Below are positions 50,786-60,698 of a DNA stretch of 64,000 bases, one piece after another. The stretch covers positions 1-64,000 of the forward strand of contig NW_004457300.1 in the NCBI RefSeq assembly GCF_000313135.1. Direction: 5' to 3'. Each line of letters opens with the position of its first letter. The first letter of the stretch is position 1. The translations under genes and the position numbers were made by a program. Source of the stretch: Acanthamoeba castellanii str. Neff. Its lineage: Eukaryota > Discosea > Longamoebia > Acanthamoebidae. Below the pieces are notes generated by a model. It made no database searches, had not been told where the DNA came from, and saw only the letters and a list, made by a program, of their open reading frames with translations.

Positions 50786-53055
50786 TGGGATTCCGGCTGC
50801 GTCTCGCGCTCGTTAATAGCGCGCGAGGCGGTGTCGGGCGCCGCCTGATGGTGAAACACGCGCGCCAGGCCGGTTGCAAACACCGAGCCGGGCGGAGGCG
50901 AGCCGGCCTTGGGGCCGACGGGCCTAAAGTCGTCGGCGCTCAGCATGGTGTAGCACACGGGGCAGAGGCATGCCTCGCCCGAGGCCAGAAGCGCAGCGTG
51001 GCCCTCGACCGTGAGCACCTGCGCAGGGCGGCACGTCCTGTGGGCGGTGGCCCTCGGGCGGTCGTGCTCGTTAAAGGCAAAGCCGCCGGTGAGCGACGTG
51101 TCGTTGAGGGTGATGAGACACGTGTAGTCGAGGCCGTCGTCGGCGGGCACCACGTGCTGGACAAACGACTTGTCAAACGCGGCCGTGACCTGCTCGTGTT
51201 CGAGGAGCCGGGCCGCGGCGGCGGGGCTCGCAGCGGCGGCCTCGCCAAAGTCGTCGCGGATGTCGTCGCGGCACTGGGCAAACTGGTTGATGGCCGTGGT
51301 CTCGTCGCCGAGGCACAAGCACACCAGGTACCAGAGGGTGAGCGGACGGAACCGGTGCAGGCCCAGGCACTGCCCCATGGCCGCCATCTCCTTGAACAGC
51401 TCGTCGTGGCGGCCCTTTTGGTCGACCATGAGCGAGCCGTTGCGAATGGCGGCCAGCTCGCTCGAGTCCGAGTGAACGCGCTTCTTGCGCAGGACGAGGC
51501 TACCCATCTGGCGGTAGGTGTCCTTGACGCGCTCCTCGAGGCCGGCCGACAGCCCGGCCTGGAGCATGAGTCCGAGCGCGCGGTACACCACCTGGTTGCC
51601 GGTCGGGTGCAGGTGGTAGAGAGCGGCGATGAGCTGGCGCACCCACTGCCGCGCGCACTGCTCGCCCATGCTCACGCTCGCATTGTCGATGGGCGGCGCC
51701 ACGTAGCCCAGCGGCAGGAGCATGGGCACCAGCTGGCCGTCGAGCTGGTAGGCGGCCTGGCGGAAGGGGCTGTGCTTGTCCTTGCCGCCGAGGGGGTACA
51801 CGGGCCGGTCGCACAGCTGCGCGCTCGGCCCGAGCACGACGGTGCCGTGGATGGGCGGGCTCACAAAGGCCGCCTCCGTCGGGACGCCCAGCGCCGAGCG
51901 CACGTCCTGGTGGAGCAGCTGGTCGGCCTGCTTGTAGAGGTCCTTGAGGCGCGCGCGGTACTCGGCAAAGAGGCCGGCCCGGCCGCTGAACTCGTCCTTG
52001 AGCGCCGAGTCGAGCATGAACTTGACGATGACCTCGTCGACGGCGGTGTCGGCAAACATGCGGCTGTACTCCTCGACCGTGTGGTTGCACTGCGTGGCCG
52101 ACTTGCCCTCGCACAGCGCGCCGAGCGAGACCGAGAGGTCCTGGAGCAGGCGCATGAGGTCGTTGATGTCGGCCTTGCTGGCGCGGATGAGGTGCCACAC
52201 GTGGCGGGCAAACTTGCCGGCGTGGAGCGGCGAAAAGTAGCTGTCGCGAAAGGGCACCTGGCCTGGTGGCGCGCGGGTGCGGTTGATGTGCACGTGGCCC
52301 GTGGTCCGGTCGGTCTCGGGCGTGTGGGAGACGAAGCGCGCCACGTGGCGCGTGAGGTTGTGCTCGTTGAGCGTCTGGTAGACGTCGCAGCCGGCCGCGT
52401 TGGTGAGGCTCTCGGCGCGGCTAAAGTCGCGCCGCTTGTTCTCGACGGCGACGATGTTGAGCTGCACGTCGGGGCGTTTGTCGACCATGCGCTTGAGCTC
52501 GTGGCGCAGCTTGTTCTTGAGACCGCGCAGCTCCATGACGGTGATGTCCTCCCAGCCGATCTCGCCGTCGGTGAACAGGTAGACGACGTTGGAGAAGCCC
52601 TCGTCGAGCCAGTCGTCGACGTGGGCAAAGGCAATGTGGGGCATGGTGACACAATTGCACCCGATCTTGGTCGTGATGACGCCGAACCACTGGTCGAGCT
52701 TGGCGTGGCTGTCCACCATGTAGGGGATCTTCAAGTAGCCGCCGGGGAAGGCGCGGTTGGTCTCGTTGTCCGAGTTCCAAAACAGCACGCGCCAGCGCTC
52801 GTGGGGCAGGGTCTTGGCGATCTCGACAAAGCGCTGGAAGATGCTGCCGCCGCCGACGCCCGAGAAGTCGCCCGTCACCGAGCCCGACGCGTCGACGAGC
52901 AGAATGGCTGTCGGCGACATGTTGGGCTGAATCAGGAATGAGGTGTCGCCGCCATCATCGGCCGCTGTTACAGTAGCGCCTACAGCTCCGGCTACTGCCG
53001 TCGCCGTCACTGTTCCTGTCGCTGCGGCTGCTCCGACTGTGTCTGCCTGCTGCAT
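50734..53055 (-). CDS. von Willebrand factor A-domain protein with C-terminal zinc finger, 773 aa
   Basis: ATG 53055. The vWA core begins AILLVDASGSV (MIDAS DxSxS at residues 55-59) and continues FTDGEIGWEDITV. The remaining about 500 residues are helical and unknown. Near the C-terminus stands CLCPVCYTMLSADDF, a RING-like or other zinc pair. The order (vWA first) differs from TROVE/Ro60 proteins. The last about 50 bases overlap the kinase start, probably with frameshift in one of them. Confidence 0.65.
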   Translation of the reverse strand: MQQADTVGAAAATGTVTATAVAGAVGATVTAADDGGDTSFLIQPNMSPTAILLVDASGSVTGDFSGVGGGSIFQRFVEIAKTLPHERWRVLFWNSDNETNRAFPGGYLKIPYMVDSHAKLDQWFGVITTKIGCNCVTMPHIAFAHVDDWLDEGFSNVVYLFTDGEIGWEDITVMELRGLKNKLRHELKRMVDKRPDVQLNIVAVENKRRDFSRAESLTNAAGCDVYQTLNEHNLTRHVARFVSHTPETDRTTGHVHINRTRAPPGQVPFRDSYFSPLHAGKFARHVWHLIRASKADINDLMRLLQDLSVSLGALCEGKSATQCNHTVEEYSRMFADTAVDEVIVKFMLDSALKDEFSGRAGLFAEYRARLKDLYKQADQLLHQDVRSALGVPTEAAFVSPPIHGTVVLGPSAQLCDRPVYPLGGKDKHSPFRQAAYQLDGQLVPMLLPLGYVAPPIDNASVSMGEQCARQWVRQLIAALYHLHPTGNQVVYRALGLMLQAGLSAGLEERVKDTYRQMGSLVLRKKRVHSDSSELAAIRNGSLMVDQKGRHDELFKEMAAMGQCLGLHRFRPLTLWYLVCLCLGDETTAINQFAQCRDDIRDDFGEAAAASPAAAARLLEHEQVTAAFDKSFVQHVVPADDGLDYTCLITLNDTSLTGGFAFNEHDRPRATAHRTCRPAQVLTVEGHAALLASGEACLCPVCYTMLSADDFRPVGPKAGSPPPGSVFATGLARVFHHQAAPDTASRAINERETQPESQCPRLHRRRRRRRQAQV

Positions 53056-53700
53056 GATTCCGAGTAGCAACTTGGTTCTGGTTGTTTGTAGATCAAGTCA
53101 AGGTGTGAGCCAAAGGCAGCTCGGCCGCTTGGTGGTTGGAGCCTCCCAATAAAGACAACCCATGCTTTTATGGGCGGTCTCAACCATCGTCCACCATCGT
53201 CCGAAAACCTCCGAGTTGGGTTCTCTTGCCGGCTGGCCGAATAAGCGATCAGCATTGGGCGAGTGGTCCCGCAATCCGATTCAGCGACACAGGAAGCCAG
53301 TCGAGTTTCCCACAATGACAACTGCAAATTGGGTGGTAGCGGTTCTTTTTCGGCTGCAAGTCTGCGCGACATGGCTCTGATTATTGCCGTGCGGCCGCAT
53401 GTGCTTTCCGGTTCTTCACGTTTGCTGCCTCGCTTGTGCGTCCGCAGGGTCGACCCAACATCCGATATCCGAGCACGGCGACAAAGGTTGCCAACCTGTC
53501 ATGGCGTGCAGACGACCCCATTGCGTGAGGCCTTGGTAACTTGCGATGCAAACCGTCGCTCGCAAACGGCGGTTTGGTGAGTTGGCCACTTGTCGATGAT
53601 GCGAGATAATGGCGGCCCATGAGAACAGCCCACATAGTGGAACCGCGATGGACGACCCATATGTAAAGCAAACTAGCGAGGCAGACAGATAAACACATGG
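53056..53700. other. Intergenic region
   Basis: About 640 bases; holds the promoter of the vWA gene. A 115-codon minus ORF is not supported. Contains an AT-poor stretch with no repeat seen. Confidence 0.4.
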
Positions 53701-53819
53701 CCGGTTTTGGATCGGCATACTGCTTCATTCTCTCTCTCTCTCTCTCTTTTCTTTAGGCTCTTTGCGCGTGCCAGCCGTTTGTACTGTCGTGGCGTTTGCA
53801 AATGCGCTGCAGGCCGTAC

Positions 53820-55510
53820 CTTCCTTGTAGCATATCTTTTGTTTGAGCTCGCCGACAAGCATCGACGTGCCGCACTCGATCGTAATCGTCTTGCCTGTCA
53901 AACAAGAAATAATACATGGCACGCCAAATGGGCGTGTCAGGTAAGCACGCCGGACGGAGGTGCCGATTTAGCACGGCCAAATGGCCGTGCCAGGCGAGCA
54001 CGCTAAACGCAATTGCGAGAAGGAAACACACCCGTAAGGCCCTTGACAAAGAGCTGGAATGAGCGAGGTAGCGACACGAGGCGGCACCAGGTGCCTTCGA
54101 CAACGCTATAGTCGCGCCAAGTGTTGTTGTCATCGAGAGTGACGCCATTGAGCTGCCAGCGGCGATAGGCAGTGCGACGATTTCTGGCGAGCCAACAGCG
54201 GACCAAGTCGGGTATCATAAGTGCTCCAATTACAACTTGACAATAGCAGCAGCAACAACAGCAGCAGCAGGAACAACAATCCAAAAAAAAAGTATAACAA
54301 AGCAGGTGCAGCAGTACGTCGAAACCTTGGCGTCGAGTTGGACGCGCAGCAGATAGGTGCGCCGAGGACCTATCTGCACCGCAATGGTAACTCTTGATCC
54401 GCTTTCCTCTTCTTTGGTGTTGTGCTTGCCCGAGCTTCGCTTAAGGGCCAGGCCAACGGGACAATCGGTGGTGATACCCTGATCGCCCAGAGTGGCTGAA
54501 GGCTGTACGGGCAGTGGGCAGAGCGGTTTGCACGCAAGGCGACCACAACAGGTAGAAAAAAATGTGAGCGAGACACGGCCAAGGCACTGTGTGGCACAGA
54601 AGGCGTCATGCATGTTTGCCAGCAACAACAGCACGGCGCGGCGCGGTCGACGGAAGAAAAAACTAATACGCACATCCAATGGCCGCGTCGAATCGAACCC
54701 CAGCTCGTGCATCGGCAGCAAGACCAAATTGCATTCGTCAATGCCCGTCAAGCGCGTCAAGGCCCATCGCAGCGTAAAGACCTCGGTTTTGGGCGTTGCC
54801 GGGAGTACAAAGCTCGAAGGGCGTCCACAGCGTTCGAAACCGGGCGGCGAAATGACGGTGATGTGAAAGAGCGTAGGATCAGGCGTCAGGTGCAGTTCAA
54901 TCTCGTTTGCGGCGCCGAGCAGCAACCTTGGCTTGCTCGCGCTGGACGATTGCTGACCGCCACGAACTGCGAGGCACTTGTGCTGTGTGGAAATGCCGAG
55001 AGACTCGATGACCTTGTATATGTCCGACTCGGTCAAGCTAGAGTGGAGCATCGCGTGGCGCGGTGGTTGTGTGCCTTGCCTGTCAAAGATGGTGGCCTAA
55101 CGCCAAAGGCAAACTTAGGGTTAGCAAACACAAACAACCAAGAGCGAAAAGGACGGCCCGGCTCTATGGCACACCTTGACAGGGGTCCGTGCGAGCCAAG
55201 GCATCGCGCCAACGCCGTGGTAGGACACCTGCTGACTGTCGGCTTCCGATCCCATGTTTATCACACCAAAAGACAGCCGCACGGCGTCCGAGTAGTGGCC
55301 CGTCAGGCGCGCGACGTGGTTTCTGAAAACGCACCACAACACGATGATTGCGTGAGGTTGCCAAAGTGGGCCAAAGACGCAATACCATGTCGGCGCTTGG
55401 CCAAGACGCGGGCGGCACCTGACATCAGCCACGGTTCTACAAGAGGGTGGAATAGCGAGGAAGCGATTCTCGTTTGTCCAAAATACGGCAAGCTCCTTGG
55501 CGGTTGACAT
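53820..55510 (-). CDS. Tandem ubiquitin-like protein with several GT-AG introns
   Basis: ATG 55510 (MSTAKELAVFWT). Coding pieces join in frame across introns 55323-55418 (96 bases), 55097-55174 (78), 54479-54673 (195) and 53895-54031 (137), all GT...AG. The joined protein shows several ubiquitin-like domains: TVADVRNHVARLTG; GFDSTRPLDGITTDCPVGL; RRWQLNGVTLDDNNTWRDY; FVKGLTGKTITIECGTSML. One further junction (between LDAKVS and LMIPDLV) is unresolved, and the end after KICYKEG is unclear. This is a eukaryote-style gene. It may tag or scaffold via the ubiquitin system. Confidence 0.7.
53918..53990. repeat. Two palindromes in an intron of the ubiquitin-like gene
   Basis: GCACGGCCAAATGGCCGTGC (53971-53990) has 8-base perfect arms around AAAT; GCACGCCAAATGGGCGTGTC (53919-53938) is an imperfect relative. 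Both lie inside intron 53895-54031. They resemble inverted-repeat mobile elements or RNA hairpins. Confidence 0.7.
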
Positions 55511-56126
55511 GGCAGAAAAGAGACACGCTGGCCTGCACGATGAGGGCGCCAAGAGCATGGCAACAGGACGCAGCAAAGCGCCACAATGAGCCACAGTGTC
55601 CAAGTGATGCACAGGCAAACGCACAACCTTGAGCAAAAGGAAAGGGTCGTTTGGTTGCGACTTTGCTCCTCGGCCAGGCAGAGAGTCGAGAGGGCAGTTT
55701 AGGGCTTTTGGCAGCAGGGCAGTGGCGATGTGCATGATGGACCACGCTGCGCCAGGCCTCTTTAATGCCAAAGTTTGAATGCAACTTTTTTAATAATATA
55801 ATTTTTTATGTTGATGCGTTTGTGTGGGTCAGCCCGCGAGCGTCAAGGCAAAGCGAATGCGGCAGCGCCGAGCGCTGGCTCAGCGAACACTGTTGCTGTG
55901 GCAGCATAAGGGGCCGCCTTGGTGCTAAAGTCAACTCGCTGGCCTGTTGCGGGCGGCCGCACTACCAAATCAGAGGCAACTGGCGGGCCGTGCCCTCCCC
56001 TTGGCGAGCAACATAACAAACTACGGCGCGCCCAGTGCTTCGCTCCACTTTTGCACAAAAGAGCATGTATTCGAACACAAAACAAAAGTCGGCGGGCAAC
56101 GCCAAGGTTTTGCATTGGCAAGAATG
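55511..56126. other. Intergenic region
   Basis: About 615 bases with an AATATAATTTTTT element at about 55800. No convincing gene; a 217-codon minus ORF through here is the upstream extension of exon 1 and looks non-coding. Confidence 0.4.
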
Positions 56127-56888
56127 TCAAGAGGCGGCATCCCGCGGGCGCAAGAGGCGAAAGGTGATATTGATGCGCACGCGATCAGCTCGCTTGGTGC
56201 TAGTGCGCTTGGGCACGCAGTGCTTGTGGGTGGCCTGCGTGGTGCCCATCATGGCCAACAGGCTGCCGTCGGCGAGGTCTACCGAGGTGTCTGGCGAGTC
56301 GCGCGCGTTGGGCCTCAGACAAAAAGTGCGCACGTCCCCGAGAGACACGCTGGCAATGGTCGAACCGGGCTCGATGTCGCGCTCCTCGTCGGCGTGCCAG
56401 CCAATATAGTCGCGGCCCGATTCGTACATGTTGCACAGGGCAAAGTTGAACCGCTGGCCCAGCAGTTGCTCCAGCTTGTCGCGCACGGCCTCCAGTTCGC
56501 GGGGCCAGGCGCGGCTGGCGCGATCCATGCCGGCATATCGGTAGGCCGTGCCCGCGTCGCCAAAGGCACACACCTTGCGCGGCGAAAGTACCTCCTTGCC
56601 ATAGATGCGTAACTTGTCGCGCGTCCAAACGTCCTTGTCTCGGCACAACAAGGCCAACAGCGCGCTGCTTTCCGCGGGCGTCATAAAGTCGGGCTTGTAG
56701 ACGACTTTGGTCTCGCCTTGGCAGAGTATGACCTGGGCGCTGTCCATGCTGGCTTTGTCGGCGCCACGCACATTGCAGACTCGGCCAGGCACCAAGGTGG
56801 CGACCGCGCATGGCCGCTTGGCGGGGGCCGATTTGGCCTGTTGCGCTGATTGCGGCTCAAGGGTCTCTCGTCCTCTTTTGTGCGACAT
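56127..56888 (-). CDS. alkB: AlkB-like Fe(II)/2-oxoglutarate dioxygenase (copy 2)
   Basis: 253 residues from ATG 56888 (MSHKRGRETLEPQ). H165-x-D167 (GWHADEE), H223 (HKHCVPK), R238 and R244 (RVRINITFR) give the full ligand set; LCNMYESGRDYIGWHAD is the AlkB core. The sequence is well diverged from copy 1 and has a longer N-terminal tail. Having two copies suggests different substrates. Intact. Confidence 0.88.
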   Translation of the reverse strand: MSHKRGRETLEPQSAQQAKSAPAKRPCAVATLVPGRVCNVRGADKASMDSAQVILCQGETKVVYKPDFMTPAESSALLALLCRDKDVWTRDKLRIYGKEVLSPRKVCAFGDAGTAYRYAGMDRASRAWPRELEAVRDKLEQLLGQRFNFALCNMYESGRDYIGWHADEERDIEPGSTIASVSLGDVRTFCLRPNARDSPDTSVDLADGSLLAMMGTTQATHKHCVPKRTSTKRADRVRINITFRLLRPRDAAS

Positions 56889-57091
56889 GGTGAAACGGCG
56901 TCTGCCGAGGCAAACGACGCTGGTATGATAACGGCGGCACAGCGAGCCAAGCGGCTTTTGCCTTTTAATTTATATTAAATTAAATTACACCGTTCTCAGC
57001 TGTCCGTCCCGCCACCGCACGCCCGCCGCTCAAAACTTGAACAGAGGCGCGCCGGCGCAAAGCTTTCATTTCTATCCCACCGCCCTCGCCG

Positions 57092-57862
57092 ATGGAGCAG
57101 ATGCGAGCCGATATGGAGTCTCTGCGCGAGCAGTGGAGCGAAATACAAGCCCGAGCCGCCAGCGTCTATGCCGATGCGGCCTCCCTGAGGCAGCAGATCA
57201 ATGACCTGGAGGAGCGCCTGATCGAAGCCGCCAAACGCGGCGACGCGGCCCATATAGAGAGCCTGTCTGCTCAAGTACGGCTTGACCAGTTGCACCCGCT
57301 AGAGACTATTGCGCTGCACCACAGCCCTCCGTCGGTGGGCATGCTCGTCAAAGGCGGCCCAATGTACTTTGCCATGCAGGATATTGCCACCGGCGCCGAG
57401 CCGCATGCCCTGGTCGGCTCTGGCGCTTACAAGGCGGCTCATCGCGCCACCATCGCTGCTCTCAAGTCTGTCATCGAGCGTGTCGTCAAGGCGCAATACA
57501 CGGCCCAGGTGAGCACAGAGACTCACCGAGACCGGGTGCCCCCAAACGCCGACTATGAATGCCTGCACGACGAATGTGTAAGAGTGCTCGACACAGACGG
57601 CCACACGTGGAGAGCGATCGAGTCGTGGGAGCTGGCCAACGACTATCTAAGCCGCTACGGCCGAAAGGGCAAATTTGACGTCCAGGACGAATACCTCGCC
57701 TGGGTCAATGCGCTCAAGGGCAAGCGCACCAGCGACCGCCACATCGAGCGGACTCTGTATGGCCTGTGCGCTGTGGCGACGGTAAGCGAAGAGGCCTGGC
57801 TGGTATACTTTAAGCCGACAAGCCACGGCGACGACAACGACAGAGACGACAAGCGACAATAG
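57092..57862 (+). CDS. Coiled-coil N-terminal protein, 256 aa
   Basis: ATG 57092. Residues 1-65 form a coiled coil (ADMESLREQWSEIQAR, LRQQINDLEERLIEA). Residues 70-250 are globular with ECLHDECVRVLDTDG and WELANDYLSRYG. No family recognised. Intact; divergent from AlkB copy 2. Confidence 0.6.
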   Translation: MEQMRADMESLREQWSEIQARAASVYADAASLRQQINDLEERLIEAAKRGDAAHIESLSAQVRLDQLHPLETIALHHSPPSVGMLVKGGPMYFAMQDIATGAEPHALVGSGAYKAAHRATIAALKSVIERVVKAQYTAQVSTETHRDRVPPNADYECLHDECVRVLDTDGHTWRAIESWELANDYLSRYGRKGKFDVQDEYLAWVNALKGKRTSDRHIERTLYGLCAVATVSEEAWLVYFKPTSHGDDNDRDDKRQ

Positions 57863-58102
57863 CAGCAGCAACAGCAATAACGGCGGCAAGAGCCATGACA
57901 AACGCGGCTCTTACTACCGCTGTTGCTTGTTTGCCTACAATAGGCAACCAACACCGCGTTTCACCGTGGCCAACACGACAATAAATTGTCCTTGCCTGGC
58001 ATACACCGATGCCCGTTGGTTGCGATAGGCCGACCAAAAACATTGTTTATATGTTGGGCTTAAACAAACAAGAGGACAGCTGCGGCGCTGCGCAGTCGTT
58101 TC

Positions 58103-58885
58103 TTATTTTTTGCAAACGTTTTGCAACGGCCTCTTTTGGCCAGCGCAAACGACCAAGCCCGCGCGATCAGGCCTCGTGGTCGCCCGCCAAAGAGCAATCC
58201 TCGGCGCCAAACTGCGCCTCCACGACCTGTACCGAAGCGCGAGTCTCTGCGGCAGGTGGACAGCGTCGCAAACGTCCACACAGATGCCCGTGAGTATGAT
58301 GGGAACCGAGAGTGCGCACCAGGTGGTGGGTAGCTCGTGGATGGAGCCGGCCGTGAACACCACCACCAGCACCTGCGCGATCCAGCACGCGCAGCGCACC
58401 GCGCCTTGTGGCTCGTAGAGCGCCGGGTAGAACCACAGGAGCAGGTAGGGGAAGAGGTTGGCTTCAAGCCCGTTCTTGCTCTGGTAGGGTAGGGTCCAGG
58501 TGAGGTGGGACGGCCCGGTCCGGGTGCACACCTGCGGTCCGACCATGATCTCGTCGTTGCGCAGCACGCTGTAGGTGCCCGCGCGATGACGGCAAAAGGT
58601 CAAACGGCAACAGGCGCAAGCTAAAGAATACGGCCCACACGATCGACATGCTGATGGCCGCCGTAAACACCGCTGCGGCCTCACGAGCCCGCACCGCGGC
58701 AGCCACATCGTTGGTGCGCGACGTGTACGAGAAGTTTGCGTCTCCATGATGGCGTAGAACGCGATCGGCCCCAGGTAGGGCGGCACGGCCCGTTGGCCGT
58801 CGGTCCTCTTGGTGCGTGTAAGCCATGCGACGGCGACCCAGCTGGCGAGCGCCAGCGATACCGAGAGTGACTGCGAGTAGCACAT
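58103..58885 (-). CDS. Polytopic membrane protein, DUF5765-like, two frameshifts
   Basis: ATG 58885 (MCYSQSLSVSLALASW, the MC-x-S start typical of this giant-virus family). Coding sense moves frame after YAIMET to NFSYTSRTNDV and moves back before GTYSVLRND. Hydrophobic segments: GPIAFYAI, ISMSIVWAVFFSLRLLPF, LFPYLLLWFYPALYE, WIAQVLVVVFTAGS and HELPTTWCALSVPIIL. About five or six spans. Family assignment is by pattern from memory and moderate. Compensating shifts again. Confidence 0.55.
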   Translation of the reverse strand: MCYSQSLSVSLALASWVAVAWLTRTKRTDGQRAVPPYLGPIAFYAIMETQTSRTRRAPTMWLPRCGLVRPQRCLRRPSACRSCGPYSLACACCRLTFCRHRAGTYSVLRNDEIMVGPQVCTRTGPSHLTWTLPYQSKNGLEANLFPYLLLWFYPALYEPQGAVRCACWIAQVLVVVFTAGSIHELPTTWCALSVPIILTGICVDVCDAVHLPQRLALRYRSWRRSLAPRIALWRATTRPDRAGLVVCAGQKRPLQNVCKK

Positions 58886-59273
58886 GGTGTCTTGGCCGAG
58901 AGTAAGGGGGAATGGCTGCGCCAAGAGATTGCACGCACTTGGTTATGGTGGTTTGCGCTGCGATCAGTTGCACTTTGCCGGTGGGCATTTGTTTCCCTGA
59001 AGGAGTGGAGTTTGGTTCCGCCTGCGGCGTGTGTGCGTGTCGCCCGCAAAGGTCCTGTCAGTGTCGCACTTTGGGAGGTGGAGCATGGACCAACGCCTGA
59101 ATCCGTGTATGCCAGCCGGCCGCGTTTGCCATGCAGCCCGCAAAAAACAAACAAATTGCGCAGCCGCAGCTGATAGCTCGCGTTGCTTTCAACACACACA
59201 AAAAAACAGAACGGAGGGGAGGCCGTTGGCGTGCCGGTGGCTGTTTGAAATGGGGCAGCGGCGGCGGCTTCTG
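58886..59273. other. Intergenic region
   Basis: No supported gene. Contains ACACACACAAAAAAACAG and a Leu-poor frame. Holds the promoter of the membrane protein. Confidence 0.4.
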
Positions 59274-60698
59274 TCAAACGGCATGCGGCGGCATCGGATG
59301 TGGCACCGCTGCATGCTGCGTCTCGCGATTTAATAAGATGGAAGCATCAGGCGCCCATGATGCAGGCGGCTGCCCAGTGGCAATATATACAAGAACGAGC
59401 GCCTCTTGTCCGAGGTCGACCAGTTGGGACGTTGGACACTCGTCGCACTCGGGCGTGTGAGGAACAACGTAGACCACGCCGTGTTTCGTCACGTTGACGG
59501 CAACGGCGGCTTTGGCATAGAGGTAGTAGTAGGCGGCCGTGAGCGAGATGGCATTGTCCTCACTCGTAGTTCCGGGCAAGAGGCGCGCTGACAAGGCACA
59601 GGTCTTTTGCTCACGCGCTTTGCCAAGCACGTCGCGCATGGCATCCCAGCTCATCGTGTCTTTGGGCCGGATATGCAGCTCTTGATACACGGCATCGGCC
59701 ATGGCATGCCACTGGACGCAACAGAGACAATCCAAACCAATATCAACATGAGCCACAGAACGCAAACGCCAGAGGGAGAGAGGGAGAGAGAGAGAAACAC
59801 AAATAAAACAAGAAAAGCATAAACCGGTCCCTGCAACCCACGCCATTCCATGCAGAAGCAGCGGCGGCAACAACAGCAGTGGTAGCGGCGGCAGCAGTGG
59901 CAGTGGCAACAGGGGCGCCAAAACAAAAGCAGATGTGGGGGCAGCCGAAAAAACACAGTCTTGGCGCACCGTGGAGGCAACACCCGGCAAAATGGCCGGC
60001 CATAGCGCATCCACCGAAGCCATGCCCACTTGCAACGCAGCACCCACAGCTTCAGCGGCAATCTGCAGCCGCATGGCGCCCAAAGATGGCGGCCTGGTGC
60101 GCGTTTTGCGCGCCAGCTGTATGTAGACAATCTCGCGGTCGTGCGGCAGAGCGTCGAGCGATCCAATGGCAACAAGAGGCAGGGCACATAGCCGGCAGCG
60201 GTAACGCGCAATCGCAGCTTCGTCGAGCCTGCTTCGAGAGCCGTAGGCAATGTGACACGGCTTTTGGTGCATCTCGGTGACGCTAAGGCAAGCATAGTGG
60301 TAATCATACACGGCATGGCACTGGGGGTCGCCGCCGATGACCAGGTCGGGCCGTTTCTGCTGCGCGATGGTGACCCAAAACGCATAGCGCAAGCTGCGCG
60401 TGCCCGACGGCTGGTCGTCGATAAGAAGGACCGCGGCGTGGCACAGTTGGTGCACCAGCACGACAATCACCTTGCGACCGTCGTCGACGAGGCGCGGGTT
60501 GAGCTCGACGGCATACCGACCCTTGGCGCTGCACAGCTTGACCCTGCCGGGTCGCGTGCGCAGGCGATCCTCCCATCGGACCTTTATGGCATGTATCGGC
60601 AGCCGGCCGTCAAAGATGCTTGCATTGAGTGCGCCGGCGAGAAGTTGCAGTTCGGCCTCGTCGCAAAAGGGACGGCGCGCATTTGGATGCCGCGGCAT
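59274..60698 (-). CDS. SprT-like domain protein with low-complexity insertion (possible intron)
   Basis: ATG 60698 (MPRHPNARRPFCDE). The SprT core has LVHQLCHAA at residues 81-89: the HxxCH metal pattern is present but the catalytic Glu is Gln (H-Q-L-C-H). A YRCRLCALP pair follows. Around residues 235-330 the frame runs through a Leu/Pro/Ser-rich stretch corresponding to TCTCTCTCCC sequence, likely intron or spacer; a GT-AG pair (GGT|GTTGCC ... GTCCAG|TGG) would remove it in frame. The tail (MADAVYQELHIRPKD onward) is a separate folded part with CDEC. Possibly a DNA-protein-crosslink protease relative, but inactive. Confidence 0.55.
   Translation of the reverse strand: MPRHPNARRPFCDEAELQLLAGALNASIFDGRLPIHAIKVRWEDRLRTRPGRVKLCSAKGRYAVELNPRLVDDGRKVIVVLVHQLCHAAVLLIDDQPSGTRSLRYAFWVTIAQQKRPDLVIGGDPQCHAVYDYHYACLSVTEMHQKPCHIAYGSRSRLDEAAIARYRCRLCALPLVAIGSLDALPHDREIVYIQLARKTRTRPPSLGAMRLQIAAEAVGAALQVGMASVDALWPAILPGVASTVRQDCVFSAAPTSAFVLAPLLPLPLLPPLPLLLLPPLLLHGMAWVAGTGLCFSCFICVSLSLPLSLWRLRSVAHVDIGLDCLCCVQWHAMADAVYQELHIRPKDTMSWDAMRDVLGKAREQKTCALSARLLPGTTSEDNAISLTAAYYYLYAKAAVAVNVTKHGVVYVVPHTPECDECPTSQLVDLGQEALVLVYIATGQPPASWAPDASILLNRETQHAAVPHPMPPHAV

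Noticed and set aside
50740..52941. Plus-strand ORF of 733 codons antisense to the vWA gene
   Set aside because: No motifs; arises from GC-rich third positions. The minus strand carries a recognisable MIDAS motif.
50734..53055. TROVE/Ro60 assignment for the vWA protein
   Set aside because: In TROVE proteins the vWA domain is C-terminal; here it is N-terminal and no TROVE motif is visible.
58110..58418. Plus-strand ORFs opposite the membrane protein
   Set aside because: Short antisense frames; hydrophobic spans on the minus strand are conserved-looking.
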